Assembly (NCBI GenBank): GCA_020091685.1
Contig: CM034598.1
Coordinates: forward strand, 15,402,483 to 15,466,482
Length of the DNA stretch: 64,000 nt
Direction of reading: 5' to 3'
DNA from: Lutjanus erythropterus
Lineage: Eukaryota; Chordata; Actinopteri; Lutjaniformes; Lutjanidae
Shown: piece after piece, positions 10,206 to 23,224 of the stretch
How the letters are laid out: every line of letters starts with the position of its first letter
How positions within the stretch are numbered: position 1 is the stretch's first letter
Made by a program: the position numbers and the translations under genes
Notes under the pieces: generated by a model
What the model saw: the letters and a program-made list of their open reading frames with translations, nothing else
Database searches by the model: none
Told to the model about the DNA's origin: nothing

Positions 10206-13200
10206 AGGAAAATTACTGTAGCAATTTTACCCAGCAAATGTGATTATAGTGAAGTCTCTCATTTCTCCAGCTATTGGAGATGAATGAAATTCCACACCCA
10301 ATCAGACTGCAGAGATCATATAACAGGGAGTGGGAGACTCCGAACTTTAAAGCAGGAATGCAGATAGAATGACAACAGATTTTGGCCAGTAGCTGATGAT
10401 GGAGTCCTGAGTGCGATTGCCTGTCGATTCAGCTGCAGATGAATGAGCTGGCTGGCTTTGATGCTGCAGCAGGTCACATGCCTGCTGTCCCTGTGTATGT
10501 GTATGTATGTGTGAGGTAATGGGGAGTGAGATAGTGAGAAATACTGGGATTACTGGAAGGTCGGGGGCTGTCAGACGAGATGGATGCAAGACTTCTCCTT
10601 CGGCGCTCAAATCACACACACATATACTCACTCCGAGGTGGAGGGGTTTGAGTCCCAAGGCGCCAATGCTTCACTTACGATGCACAGACACACACGTTTA
10701 GATGTAAATGCACATGCACGCTTTCTCACAATAACAGATGTGTGTGTGTGCAAGCATGCACACCCACACACACACAAACTCCAGCAATGCAGTGAGCTCT
10801 CGAACTGTATACATCCTACTGGGCTGCGCTCCAATCAGCAGGATTAATGAAGAGGTATCGCATTTTACAGTACAGCAGCGTGTGGGGCTCTGGGGAACAA
10901 ATGGCTGGAGTCTGCAACTCCTCAAGTCTGTCTTCAATAATGTAATCGACTTTTAGGTTATGAGATAGCATGGTTAAGGCAATTTGCAGAACTTTGTGGC
11001 ACGGTTGAGTTATGTTCTTCAACAAGACCATCACATGCAATCTGCTACGTTCCACAGACCGTAGACCCTCATAAATACCTACTGTGTAAATACGGCACTG
11101 CTGAGAAGAAGCATGGTAGTGTAATATGTCAGGAGGCATTTAGTGAAAGAATCCATGATCCTTTAAGAGGTTTTGTGAAAAGAATTAATAACTTAATAAA
11201 ACTGTTTTTGGTGAAACAACCCCAAATCACTGAAGCCTGAGATAACCTTGAAAAACAAGCTTGGAATAACCCCAAAACTGCTGCCCACTAACAGCTCAGC
11301 TTCAGTGATGAAATGTCAAAGGAACTCTGACCACAGACACAATTTCAGCTCAAGGCCTGTTCTTTGGTAAATGTCATGGTTAGATGATGCTGAAAACAAT
11401 ATTTTAGGTTGTTTGACAGTAATCATGCCCACATTCAATGACTTGATTTTGGGGAATGAGAGCCACTGATTGACTCAAACTGAGGTCAGTGTACAATTAC
11501 CAGCACCATTCAAGCAGCACTCCAAATTAGCTTTTTTCCTCATCGCCGCATGACTGTCACAAATTCTACTGTCAACTATTCTAGACTTCACAGCCATTGT
11601 AGCAAATAAAAATTTTGGTTTAACTGCTGCTAATTAAATCTACGTACATTTTTTACGAAGCAGCCTTGAATAACATTGCATATTAATGTTCTTACAGTGT
11701 TCAATTTTCATGATCCACAGATCCAAGTGCTACAGACCTCACTCCTGTTACCAAGGGTGCAACATGAGGGAAAAATATTAATCTCTATAAACAGATATCT
11801 GCATATTATTGCAGCATGCGCATTAATTTTAAATCGCTGTTGATAGCCGGTGGTTCAGATATTGGGAAAGTACACACTAGGCTGACCAAAAAATAGCACA
11901 AAGATGCAAAGAAATGCAACATTTTGAAACAATTCAAAACATTGACATAAAACCTCTTCAGCCAGATATGATTCCCAGATATGTTTCGGACCTGTGGAGC
12001 TGAGGTTGTGGGGATCAGATGATCGAACACACATTACACCACTGTGTAATTAAGAGCAGCTGCTAACTAGTTAGCTTTGATGTTATTGTGACTTCATGAC
12101 ATTTCATAATGGTCTGAAGCAGCAGCAGCAATAAATGTATGGTTACGTACAGGAAACACTGTCCAGTCTGGAGGATCATTGTAAGCCAAAAACAGTCAAA
12201 ACGGTCGCTTGATATTCTTTTGTGCAGCGTGTTTGGGATCAGAGCTGTCACATATCATGTCATATGCTTAGCTATACAGGTTCCCGAGCACTCAAAACAA
12301 TGCACCTACATGAGTGACTGACCATGAATGATTGAACCAGCATTTACATTCTCTGTAAGACTCTTATGTCACTTTACTATGTTTTAATATTGTTTCAAAT
12401 GAGAAAGTAACAATTTATATTCCCAATATGTGGTCAGTTTATTCAGATAACAGCTATTTGGAACTGCACTCTGTTTTTGTACTAAGTTTCTCTGCTGTCT
12501 CAGAATTGTCTGAGACAGTGTATGTTTGCATCTCTGTGTCCCAGATGCTGTTTTTATTGTCCCCAGGACAACGGGACATCCTTGATTGAGAATTGCGAAA
12601 TATGTTTATGGTAACAAATCATAAAATGTCATCAGAGATTAAGAGAACATGTTAAGTTGTATCTGTACCGACACAGTGTCCTCCATGGAAATTTTTATTC
12701 TTTGTTTCCCCTTTTCACGTTAGAGTTTAAGTTAATGGTGCATGTTCACCAAATGAACACTTTGCTTCAACCACAGACTGTATATTCAACCTATTCAATA
12801 TACCATCATTGATTCCAACTTCTTGTTTGGACTGCTGTAATAATTTTTGGACCCGCCACTGTTACACATTGCTCCTTTACTTTTGAGCGCTGCACTCAAG
12901 AAGTAATGGCAAACTTTTGAGCTGTTTCTCTCCTGAAGAAGTCATTTTTCTGTACTTGATTCCACCTTTTTTTAACAAGCTAGTGGCTCATTCAGTGTCT
13001 CTGTCAAGGACACAGGCTGCTGTCATTCTGGGAGGCTAAAAAATGCTGGCTGCTTCAAGTGCAGCTGGTGAGGTGGTGGCATGTTTGGCAGAGTGCAGGA
13101 TGATAACAGTGTGTGCTTGGTGTGAGGTGACACAGTCTTGTTCCAATACTCCAGGGCTCTGGACCCTCACCAGGGACACTTGTTACGCTACCATTTGTCT

Positions 13201-14654
13201 CTCAGAGTGTCAGATTCCAAACCGCTGAGGGAATAACCCAACCTGTTGCAGGCGAGGTGGAACGTATCAGTGCAGAATACAGTAGATGAGTGTTAGAGCA
13301 GCGGGTTTCAATTGATAAAGGCCTGATAATGGCTGGAGTGAGTGTGTGATATGTTAAGAGTCAGCCGAACAATTCTGAACAAATCTGATTAATCCTTCTT
13401 TATCCATAGTGTTTGTCTTGGGTCGTGATGAAAGCAGCAAAGCTTTGAGGGATGTAAGCAAACAGCCCGAGTTATGTGTGTATTTGCATGTGACCGTGTG
13501 ATTTGTGCAGTCTGGGGTTTACGGTGTGTCTGATAACAAAATCAAAGGTCACACTACGAAAGCCAGATCACTGACTCAGATACGGCGTGTGAGAGAACCA
13601 AATCAGAGTGATATCACAACCTGAGGTCAAGAAGCCATCAGGAATTACAATATCTGAAGGATTCAGTCTATTCATAAAGACTGCTGCACTGAAGACAAAG
13701 AGTGGACATATCAGGGCAAGACTAAACAGGCATTCAGTCCACAAACAGCACTGTGTTAAAACAATGCAAGGCCTTCGTCACTGGTCGGGTGTGTTGCTTC
13801 AGGTGCCAGTGAGATACAAAAAACAATCCAGGTAGTTTGTTTAACAGATGCAGGAATCTGAAGGCTTTTCAGATGCCAAATCACTGCACAATGGAATGTA
13901 AAGCCTTAAGACAGTTATGGAAAGTTTCCACAGTGGGAATAATTTTGTCTCTAGACAGAAGGATAGCTGGGTAAATAGTAGAAATTAATGGTGCACAGAG
14001 AGGTTATTATCTGTATCTGTTCAACCAACAAAATCATCTGTCTTTTTCTATTCAGATAAAAGACTGGATGAGGGCATAGTTTACACCAGAAGTCACATTA
14101 AATCAGGCAAATGTTCTAACCTAATTAGCATTAGCATTAGCATTGCAATTGTTGTGCTTACAAAGCATCAACATGATTTAATAGAGACATGAAATTAATT
14201 ACAAAATATATTTTCACATCCTCTTACTGTACGTTTCATCTCATTTTTTAAAATTTTTAATTAAACGAACATTTATGAACTGAACTCACCACAACCACCC
14301 CTTCAACTGGGAGACACTGAACAATCAGAAACTCAAAAAATGTTTTATGAATTCAAAGATTCTGTTTTCCATTGAAAATAGGAACTCTTTACAGTAAAGA
14401 TATAAAAATCTTAAATTGCAATGTTTCTGTATTTATGTTTCTTGATGTGTTACTACAGTTGACGGTACTAGAATATTATAGCCATTTATTGTTTTATAAT
14501 TTATTATTCTAATATTATGCTAATATATTTTAATAATAATATAATACTGAAATTAAGTGCTTATGTAAAATTGTACTCATAACGTCACTGCTAAGACTGA
14601 TGTCAGTACTTTATTGTTGTACAGTAGTTTATTTATTTATGATGTTCTTAGAAC
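10206..14654. other. mostly unique non-coding stretch
   Basis: No gene is recognised. The frames at 10347-10658, 10584-10847 and 10816-11139 lie on both strands over a CA/TG-rich patch and are not credible. A CA/TG simple patch lies at 10735-10785. TTAGCA is repeated in tandem at 14126-14147. A perfect short hairpin is listed separately at 12495-12518. Confidence 0.45.
12495..12518. repeat. perfect 10-bp inverted repeat, 4-base loop
   Basis: CTGTCTCAGA and TCTGAGACAG pair perfectly around ATTG. It is too short for a microRNA precursor, and no neighbouring gene gives it a role. It may be a chance or slippage-derived palindrome. Confidence 0.7.
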
Positions 14655-14805
14655 AGTGAACAGATCACCAAAGTTATTACAATTCATCCTGTGGGTGACA
14701 TAAATGTCTGTACCAAATTTCATGGCAATGCATCTGATAGTTGAGGCATTTCACTAAAAAACAAAACTGTCAACCTCATGGTGGTGCAAGAGGGATAGGC
14801 ACAGG
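14655..14805 (+). mobile_element. long interspersed repeat, fragment (left part)
   Basis: ATCACCAAAGTTATTACAAT, TTCATCCTGTGGGTGACATA, CTGTACCAAATTTCATGGCA and ACCTCATGGTGGTGCAAGAG are the same ordered words as in the copy at 9789-9910. The right part of the same copy probably resumes at 15098. Confidence 0.7.
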
Positions 14806-15097
14806 GCGAGATTAAATTAGTCTTTCCTTTTAACTTAAAAGTGCACCTGCTTTCTTTCTTTAGGAAAATAAAATAACAGCCAGCCATGATCTAAGTATGC
14901 ATTAAAAATTGGCATGAATTGTCTTTGGCAATGAATTCTTCAATTATGTTTGTACAATTGCAAAACAAAAACAATGCAGCAGTCAGTAGCAGTCCAATAT
15001 AAAATAAAATAATTAACCATGTAATATCACGACAGATACAGTCACAGTCTGGATCAATAACTTATCGTGATATTCGATATGTTGTTACATCTCTAAT
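14806..15097. mobile_element. probable hAT-like insert within the long repeat
   Basis: This 292-base block separates two consecutive parts of one long-repeat copy. Its right edge is TGTTGTTACATCTCTAA, the reverse of a TTAGAGATGTAACAACA end, preceded by TTATCGTGATATTCGATAT. These words resemble hAT-type ends. The left edge (AGGGATAGGCACAGG) is only a weak partner, so the boundaries are approximate. Confidence 0.45.
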
Positions 15098-15190
15098 CAT
15101 GGGAGTACTACGTCATTATGGGTTGTACAAAATTTTATGGCAATCCATCCGATAATTCGTGAGATATTTAGTTAACTTTATGCGCTGGTA
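15098..15190 (+). mobile_element. long interspersed repeat, fragment (right part)
   Basis: TTGTACAAAATTTTATGGCA, ATCCATCCGATAATTCGTGA and GATATTTAGTTAA match 10075-10125 of the copy at 8797-10205. The CCGACAGACAGACC tail is missing. Confidence 0.65.
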
Positions 15191-16340
15191 GAATTTTGAA
15201 ACGTATCAATAATTCTGATAGCCAACAAATCAAAACTGAGTCGGACCATTTCATGCAGCAGATTGAAAAACATTCCAGTGTTTGAGTCTCTGATAAGGTT
15301 GTCACTCCGGAGAGAGGAAATAAATGTATACTTGAAGGAAGTCCTTGGAAATGGCATTGTTTTATTTGGCGACGAAGGTGTAGGTGGAAAATAACTACTT
15401 GTTACAGTTGAATACAGTCGATGTGCAGGAGGCAGCTCTAGGGCTCCAGAAATAGCTGAAGCTCAAACCAGCAAGGTTTCAAAACAATGCAGCGCACACT
15501 GGACTCCATCAGACTTCCCCTGGCTGATATTCTGAGCCCCTTTAATGACGTCCGGTGGCCAGAAAAGAGCAGTGAAGTCAGGCAGGAGCTACACAGTCCA
15601 CAGGAAGGTGTTGACTTAAGGGACCAAAAGAAAACACCCAAACAAGCAGGCAGGCGACTCAGTAAACAGGAAAATACACAAAGGAAGGCACCTGGTTCAA
15701 GTGCACAGTGCCTTCAGGGACATGGGACACACTCCGGCTCACGCTGTGTTGTTTCCTATTGACACACACTGTTTCCTTACTTTCGGATATCCTGTGTGTG
15801 TGTGTGTGTGTGTGTGTGAGTCAGTCTATCTGTCATCATGTCAGGTTGTTTGTTTAAAAATATCTATAACTGGTATCATTAATTGCACTTTGGAATTTGC
15901 TCCATTTCAATTATGTAGGATGTTACTGTATGTGGAGGAATGCTATTGTGTTCACTAATCTCAGAGGATGACCAAGTGATCAGACAAAACACATGTGCTA
16001 CTGGAGCCCACACAGACATTATGTGGCTCAATTCCTGCAGCTTGATTAGAAGTGGATATTCTGCTTTCCCACTAATCTCTAATCATGGATCAGTTTTAAG
16101 TAAATTAGGGACAGCAGGCTGGAGCCAAATGAGGAAAAATCTAATGAGAAATCATTGGAAGCATCTGCCGACTGCCAGGTTAATGAGCTGCAATTCTGCT
16201 TAATTTGGCTATGATCAATATTTTTTTTTCTAATAACAAAGGATCAAATGACTGTTTATAATGTTCAAGGGGTTGCTCATTATGATGAACCCACAGAGTT
16301 ATCACAAATTATAGCTTTGGTTTTGCACCCTAGAGCTACT
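15191..16340. other. unique stretch with a TG microsatellite
   Basis: The frame 15487-15762 (91 codons) has no domain and no supporting splice structure. A TG run occupies 15793-15818. Nothing else is recognised. Confidence 0.45.
15793..15818. repeat. (TG)n microsatellite, about 13 units
   Basis: An uninterrupted TG dinucleotide tract, the longest clean dinucleotide run in the window. It is likely length-polymorphic. Confidence 0.9.
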
Positions 16341-16344
16341 GTGT

Positions 16345-16420
16345 GCTACCTGTCCAGCACCAAACAGCGGACAAGTGACAGCTGAACATAGTGGAGGGTT
16401 TAACAGCTAAAAAGATAAAA
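16345..16420 (-). repeat. interspersed repeat, third copy of the 6851/7741 family, reversed
   Basis: The reverse complement contains TTTTTAGCTGTTAAACCCTC, CACTATGTTCAGCTGTC and CGCTGTTTGGTGCTGGACAG, in the order found at 6851-6976 and 7741-7870. Confidence 0.6.
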
Positions 16421-16899
16421 CTGACACATTGTTCCATTTTAGTTCTGGTTCAGTTTGTGGTCACTGTGCTTTTCACAAACCACAAACCAAAAGGAGTAAA
16501 CATGAGGTTTTACAGTCTGACAGGTAACTCGCTCACTGGACAGTTTTGATGCTTGTCATCCTGCATCATCAGGAAAAAATGTAGGGAAATTAAATTCTGG
16601 TGAAATCAGTATTTTTTTTCTGCATGTTGTGAATAACAGGTACCTTACAGACCACAATAATGATTCAGGGTGTATTACTATGCAACGGTCACACTTTTTA
16701 ATAGACTTTATGAATAAACAAAGCACAGAGTAGAACACATGCACAGCAGTTTTAATGCCTTATAATATAAAATCATTTCCTGAACAGATTTCATGATCAG
16801 CTTTTAAAATCATGCTAAAATCATATGTCTCCTATCATAAAATCTTGAGGTTTGTTGGCTTTACACCACAAACAAACCACACCAGAGTCTGTCTTGTTG
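16421..16899. other. non-coding, nothing recognised
   Basis: A short AT-rich stretch with no open frame above 62 codons and no repeat words shared with other parts of the window. Confidence 0.4.
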
Positions 16900-18070
16900 T
16901 TTGGTCTCCACCAGAGAGGTGTAACTATGAAGCGAGATTAATGGGTTAGCCAGCTATGTTGAGTCTAAAGCCAGGATTTTCAGTGTCAAGAAGGTGGCTC
17001 TCTTTTTACCTGGCTAGATCACCATGGTAACTTATACAAAACTCATAACCTGGTCAGGAGCAGGTTATGTTCAGAGTTTCAGATTAAATCGTCTGTAAAA
17101 CGCGCTGTTGTTTAACTAATTATTGTCCTAACAAGGTTGTTTATGAACGAAATAGCTTTTAAACTTAGGGAGGACATTAAAAATGAAAAGTTGTTGAGCT
17201 GTATGTCTGTAATATCACCGAACGAATCCATATAATGTAAAAATGTAACAGCGGCACAAACTGTCTGCATCGCGCTGTCATGATGGTAACCTCCGTTTGG
17301 TGATGTAGAGTCATTTTTCCCGTTTGCTCCAGATCATATTAACACTTTAAATTGACATCATATATAATCCACACACTAAAATAATGATGAAGCAACTACA
17401 GACACTTTGAATACTTTTCACTGATATCCGTTTTGTCTTGGTGATTTTGCAGCTCAGATCACTGATTAGAAAATTCATCATCATTTATCACAGACAATCT
17501 TAAATCAGTTACACTCATTTTACGTCGGTTTGGTCAAAAACTTCAGTGATCTCCACGTCTCTGTCATCATAGGACAGTGTCAGACAGACCTCATCATGTT
17601 TAAATCTGCTGTATGGAGTTTTATTGTTTAATGTGCAGTTTTCATGTTAGAATAAACGGCAGCATTAAGAACACATTTAGTCGATCAGTAATTTTCTGAC
17701 ATCATTCTTCTTCTCCTGCTTTATTTGCAGCAACAATGTTGCTTTTTGCCGTAATGTATTTTGTATATTTTCCACAGCTCATAATTATAACAACTTGATC
17801 ATTTTGACTTAAGTAAGTGGCTCGCGATCGCTTCATTTCATGTGGAAGAAGAGTCAAATGACGCAACAAACGCCCCTTTTATGTGAGCGTGCAGAGTCTG
17901 AAGACGAAAGCCTGGATTAACAAAGTGAGTTGATAACCACCATCGTGATACCTGTTATCTCCGATTGTGGTTTTAGGCTTTGTCGATCCAGATCATGCAG
18001 AAAAAGCCTGGCTGTGTTGAGCTTCCTTCGTAGTACACACCCCAGGGTTAAACTGACAGCCGTCACACCA
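16900..18070. mobile_element. probable diverged repeat, about 1.1 kb, family unknown
   Basis: The left part has GCCAGCTATGTTGAG, AAGAAGGTGGCTCTCTTTTT, ACCTGGCTAGATCACCATGG and ACCTGGTCAGGAGCAGGTTA. The right part has GAAAGCCTGGATTAAC, TTTGTCGATCCAGATCATGC and GAAAAAGCCTGGCTGTGTTG. I recall both word sets from teleost repeats, but only one copy is in the window, so nothing here proves repetition. The two ends share a direct GTTGAG word rather than a clear inverted repeat. Unusually high CpG for the window (17820-17890, with CGCGATCG) fits a mobile element or a small CpG cluster. Confidence 0.4.
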
Positions 18071-20649
18071 GTCCGTTATAAGCGGGCAAACGGACCAGAA
18101 TAAGTTATTGCAGATTTATATATATATACTGTATAGGTTAATGCAGAACATTTTCCACAAAGAACTTGGCTTAACTAAACGGAAAACAAGTGATCTTCTC
18201 AGTTCACATATGGCTGCTAAAACAAGGAGAGTATATCAACAGCTTTGGTTCAACTTACGACTTAAAGTATTGCACTGTTCGTGTCCGCACATTCAGGAGC
18301 TCATAATAAGCTTGTGAAGGGATTAGCGCTGTGCCTAAATTGACCTCCTGACCTTTCAGAATAAGGCTTCCGCACTACTGTGCACAGAGAGCAGCTGAGG
18401 AAAAAGGCAGCCACCTCTGAGTTGCAGAAGCTTTTGTCAAATTCCTCTTTCCCTTTTCCCCTTGTAAACTGCTCTGCCATACCCAGCTCTTACCCCCATT
18501 ACAAAGAGAGGACTGCATGTCAAACTTGAGCAGTCAAGTTGGCCCATTATTTGCACTGGTTGGAGGTTAAGCTGTGGCTCTGGCTGACACTGAAACAGAG
18601 CTGAGGCTGCTGTCACAGGCAGCTTTAAGCCCATGAGCCGTCTTTTTGATGCAGAAATGGTATATTTGGAAAGCAGGGGAAGACTCGAGGAGGAAAAAAA
18701 CTGTAAATCCTTATTTTGTTGCTTGTTAGACTGTAAAATCTCATCATTATCCTTGTGCTATATAACAAGAAAAATATAATGAGGAAACTCGGAGGCAAAC
18801 TTAGTGAGGGAGCCACAACGCCTCAGAGTATGAGGATGAAATCTTAATAAAAGTGATGAGTCATTGTTTTGTGGGGAAAGAAAGCACCTCTCTCATTTAT
18901 TTATGAGTAAAATGTAGACAGAAAAGAACAAAATATTCATGCTGCATGTCTAATATGAATGTAAAAGCTATAAATCATTCCACCATCCAAAAATCTGATC
19001 GTGAATGTCATATACTGAACACTATTAAAAACTACAATCAAAAAGAACACTTTTGGATGACTAAACTCATCACTTCAGTCTGACATAACAATACGATTTA
19101 TGTGAAATTTCAGCGCAAGGCACTGACTTTAAAGTCTCTCTTGGAGGGAGAATAAAAACAAACCACTGGGCGATGAGACCCTGCTGCTGCAGCCCTGTCA
19201 TGTGCAGGACTTTTATGGGTGTCAGCAGTGACCAATGGAAAAATGGAGCCGCTGCAGTCGGCACGCACACGCTGACCTCAGTCGACATATCATCCAGTCA
19301 GCCTGTTCGCTCAAACACCTTCTCACAGCTCTGATGACAAATGCTATTTATAGCGCATTTTAGCTGTGATATTACTGAGCTATACCTTTCACTGTACCCT
19401 TATCTCCAGTCTGAAGTGATTAAACCTGCCCCCATTTCCAGCCTCTATCACTGTGAACAAATGTTATTCTAGCCTTTAAAAACTGCCAACCCCTGACAGG
19501 CTGACAGACCAAGCATATCATTGAATATATCGTTGACAAAGAAAGAACAGGGAGAGCATTGTGGTCGTGATACATTTCATTGATGCTGCAGTGACAGGAT
19601 TTCAGAGTCTGTGGTGAAAAAGACAGATATAGTACTGCATTGAGAAACTGTTATACAGGCTGTAATCGTGCTGTATTTTTAAATGTGTTTTTGATTTAAC
19701 ATAACTTTGCATGGTGGACACAAACTATACAATTGCACAAATCCCCCACAGTATATAAAGTATGCATGTGTATTAACACTTGGTTTGGCAATATGTAATT
19801 TTGTGTACACAAAGGACTGTGTTATATTTAATAAGTGATACGGTACGGTTCTGTTAACTGAATCAGGCCATTATGCTGCGGTAAGTTTCAGGCTCCAGTC
19901 AAGTTCAAATTCAAGAAAACTGTCTCTCTCTCATCTCTGACTAAGCCAAATGTCAGCGTTCATACATATTATGTGTTGTAAGTAGATATGCAATGCCCAG
20001 TGAGAAGAGCAAAATGTAATGCAAAAATGAATCTTCATGTTTTGTTTTCAAGTGTAGTCAAACCATGCAGCATTGATGCATTTCCATTACCAATTATAAC
20101 GCAATAAAATGAGCCAAGTCACACCTGAACTGGACCATCTCCGATTCTGGTTAAAGCGGGTTATGATGACATCTCAGCATCAAGCCCTTTCTCCCTCTCA
20201 AACAAGTGTGTGTTGCAAGACTCAACTCATGTCTGTGCAGGAGAGCACAGTTAAAGTCTTTTTAAAAGTGTCTGTGTGTTCAGCTCTCAGTACTTTAGTA
20301 GCTTCTAACAGAATCTATGTGGTTTGAAGTTTAGTTGCTCTCCTGTGTCACTGTTTGTGCTTTCAGGCATCTGCTTTATTTTACTGGTTTATGTTCACTT
20401 TCAGCTGGATAGGAATCATGTAAAGTTACTGCTGGTGAAAACCCAACATTTCCCAATTATAAAAACTATTAAATCACAAAACAACAGAATTTAAGAAACA
20501 AAATGCATTTATCCATTGTTTTACAGCTGCTCAGCTCAAGACAAGCATGTCATCAGTTATAAGACACATTCAAGTAGGTAGCTCTGTTGTAAAAGAGATG
20601 CAAATCCCAGCACGAGTATGGAAAAGGGGCTCAAGAGTCTACAGTGAGG
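18071..20649. other. unique non-coding stretch
   Basis: There is a short TA run at 18117-18128. Frames are below 73 codons on both strands. No repeat or gene is recognised. Confidence 0.45.
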
Positions 20650-21000
20650 CTGGTAACTGTGAGGCTGAGGGCTATGCTAAATGTTAACATCAGCATGCTA
20701 ACAAGCTCAAAAAAATGCTATCATACTGAATTTTACAGCTATAATGTTTGCCATCTTAGTTTTATCATTTCCTGAGGGGGCATGTGAATGTCTGAGCCCA
20801 AGTTTCATAGCATCCATTAGTTCTCAAGACATTTCACTCAGAGTGAACCTGTTCGTGGGATTCATCCTCTCAGAAGCATAAATATCTGTACAAATGCAAT
20901 AGTTTTTTTTTTAGATATTTCAGTCTAGACTTAACAGGTGGACTGACCGACAGACAAGACTGACACTGTCATTCCTAGAGGCATGAAGGTAGCATTGTTC
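20650..21000 (+). mobile_element. long interspersed repeat, internally deleted copy
   Basis: It carries the head (GAGGCTGAGGGCTATGC, AACATCAGCATGCTAAC) and the tail (ATTCATCCTCTCAGAAGC, TTTCAGTCTAGACTTAAC, GACTGACCGACAGACAAG, CATTCCTAGAGGCATG) of the repeat at 8797-10205. Most of the middle is deleted. An A/T tract at 20907-20914 lies in the tail part. Confidence 0.7.
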
Positions 21001-21288
21001 AAAACAGAGAAAACCTTAAGCAAATAGGTGTGAAAGACAATTTTCAGAGGTGAAACAAAAAATGAAACTGGCTCCATTTAGTCTGCACTGGTTACAAATA
21101 TTACTCCAAATGCACAAGTAATCATGTCCAAAGTGGGTGTATGACCATGAATAAATCTAGAGGTGCTGTTGGATCCAAACAATTACTCTCCATTTTCCAT
21201 GATATTACTAAGGTACTAAATCATAGAATTTGTTTATGGTTACAGTCTCAATCTATCAATCAATTATATTTGAGTATTTGATCTACAC
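21001..21288. other. non-coding, nothing recognised
   Basis: Short spacer between two repeat copies. No structure was seen. Confidence 0.4.
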
Positions 21289-21690
21289 CAGTGTTTCACA
21301 AATAGTACTAGTGCCCCTAGGGGTACTTTGGAGTACTGTAGGGGCAATGTGAAATTTTGATTCTTTTTGAATGTTGATTTATTCATGCATAATTTGAAAA
21401 AAAAATTCTACTATAATAAGTTTAATAAATAAAAATGTAAATGTAAGTTTGATTAAACCATATTCTTTATTCAATATTAAGGATTTTTTGCATGAAGCAA
21501 GTTTCTGTAATGAATGGATTCTGGTTAAAACGCAGCAGTAATATAGCTGAAAAACAGAAAGATGGCACAGCGCTGTATTGTATCTCTTTATATAAACAGT
21601 TTTCCTACAAAAAAATGGTGGTCAGGGGGTACTTGGCTGAAATAATCTTTAAAAGGGTGTACATTAAATTGGAACTAAATGACAACGGCG
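21289..21690 (+). mobile_element. hAT (Charlie-like) non-autonomous fragment
   Basis: It starts CAGTGTTTCACAAATAGTAC, close to the CAGTGGTTCTCAAA end of Charlie-type hAT elements. It is followed by CCCCTAGGGGTACTTTGGAG and, near the other end, GGTCAGGGGGTACTTGGCTG and AAAGGGTGTACATTAAATTG, the usual 'one more GGGGTACTT' words of this group. A 69-codon frame at 21492-21701 shows no transposase motif. The right inverted end is lost. Confidence 0.6.
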
Positions 21691-23224
21691 ACTGTAAGTG
21701 AGCAAAATGGTCAAAGCAGGTGACCAGCGTGGAGCAGCTCTCTGTGGATCCATAACCTTGTCTGTTGATTCATTATCTCAACCTGTAGTCTCTAACAGTG
21801 AAGCAAAAACAAGCAGGACGTCTTGGCTAAACAAAAGCATGGTACTCATAAATCTCCCAGAGGCCCCTCCGAGATGCTCCAGGCCATCACTGCAGCGCAG
21901 CAGTGTGGCACCTACTGGGTTTGGGGGTCATGGAGGAAAGGGAAAGGCATGACACACTGTAACAGCAGGGAATCTGAACTCCTGCCGAGATGCTGCAACC
22001 CATCATAGAGAATTTCCTGATTGTATGTCTAACCTTTCAGCAATTTTGGCGACAGCCTGCAGTGCGTGACATGCTTTTTGCCTGGGGAGTGCATGTTTGC
22101 CGTGTTACATACAGTGCACTTTAAAGTGAAGGAAAGATGAGTTCTCATAGAAAGTGATGCCATTTTATTTTGAATAACCCATGACCTCAACAAATCAACT
22201 ACGTCTGTCTCACGTATGTGGTAAAAAGACATATTTCTGTCTGTCTATCCTGTTTTCAGGAGATTGCCTGGTCCTGAGATTTGCAGAGCTGTCAAAGAGA
22301 GGCTTATGTGTCTATTAGGACTCGTAACATAAACTACTTCCAGATACACAGAACACAAAGGTATCTGTGGGGCTGTTACAGCCATTTAAACCTTACTGCC
22401 ATTTTTTATACATTGGTATGGGGAGTAGCAGCTAAACAGGTGGTGAGTCCTGAACATCTGTCACATTAAATAATTCTTTTGACAGATTTAAGTGTTGATA
22501 GCTCCATATTTGATTATTCACATTACTTCAATGGAGTGTCTTTAAAGTCTGACTTTTTTTTCTAAGCTAGCTCCACAGGGACAGAGATGATCTGTAACAG
22601 TGATGATCAGATGTACAGTGGGAGCTTTTATGGCTGGGAAAAATATTAGCTGTGAAGTGGGGATCAAGAAAGGTGCCATCACAAAGATCAAAGTCAAATA
22701 CAGTTTGGTATTATCTGGCTTTCATTGTCTCAGATGGTCAAATGCATATTGACAGGGCTAAAGCAGAGAGCTGTACAGCTCTATTTGAGGCACAGGTGAG
22801 CCCTGCAAGACACAAAGTTTTGTTCTGACAATCCCTCAATTAAAGTTAACTTCTTAACATCAATCAGCTATAAAAATCAGTTCATATCTAGTTCATATCA
22901 GGTCTGTGTGTCCTAGCTGGGTTCAGATCCATCATTTCTGGTTCTGCATGGGTCCTGGTCCCAGCTTTCAAATAAAAGACAGGTCTCAGGGATTATGAAA
23001 TTACAGTTCCAAAAAATAAGTATCTGTAATCATTCCAGGTTACATCTGAAAACATATGTAATTAGATCATAGTTACACTGTCAAAGATTACTTGACTACA
23101 ATTTTATTATGTCTTTATAATATGCAAATTGCACAGTTATAAAACTTTTACTCTACTAAGTCATGAAATGGTGTCTGCCATACAGGGTTTCTTAGACAAC
23201 TGCTTCACTTTGGGGTGGACCTAG
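21691..23224. other. mostly unique non-coding stretch
   Basis: Short frames of 60-84 codons overlap on both strands and are not credible. Around 22985-23110 there are AATTACAGTTCCAAAAAATA, TTACATCTGAAAACATATGT and AATTAGATCATAGTTACAC words that may be an old repeat end, but no boundary can be set. Confidence 0.4.
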
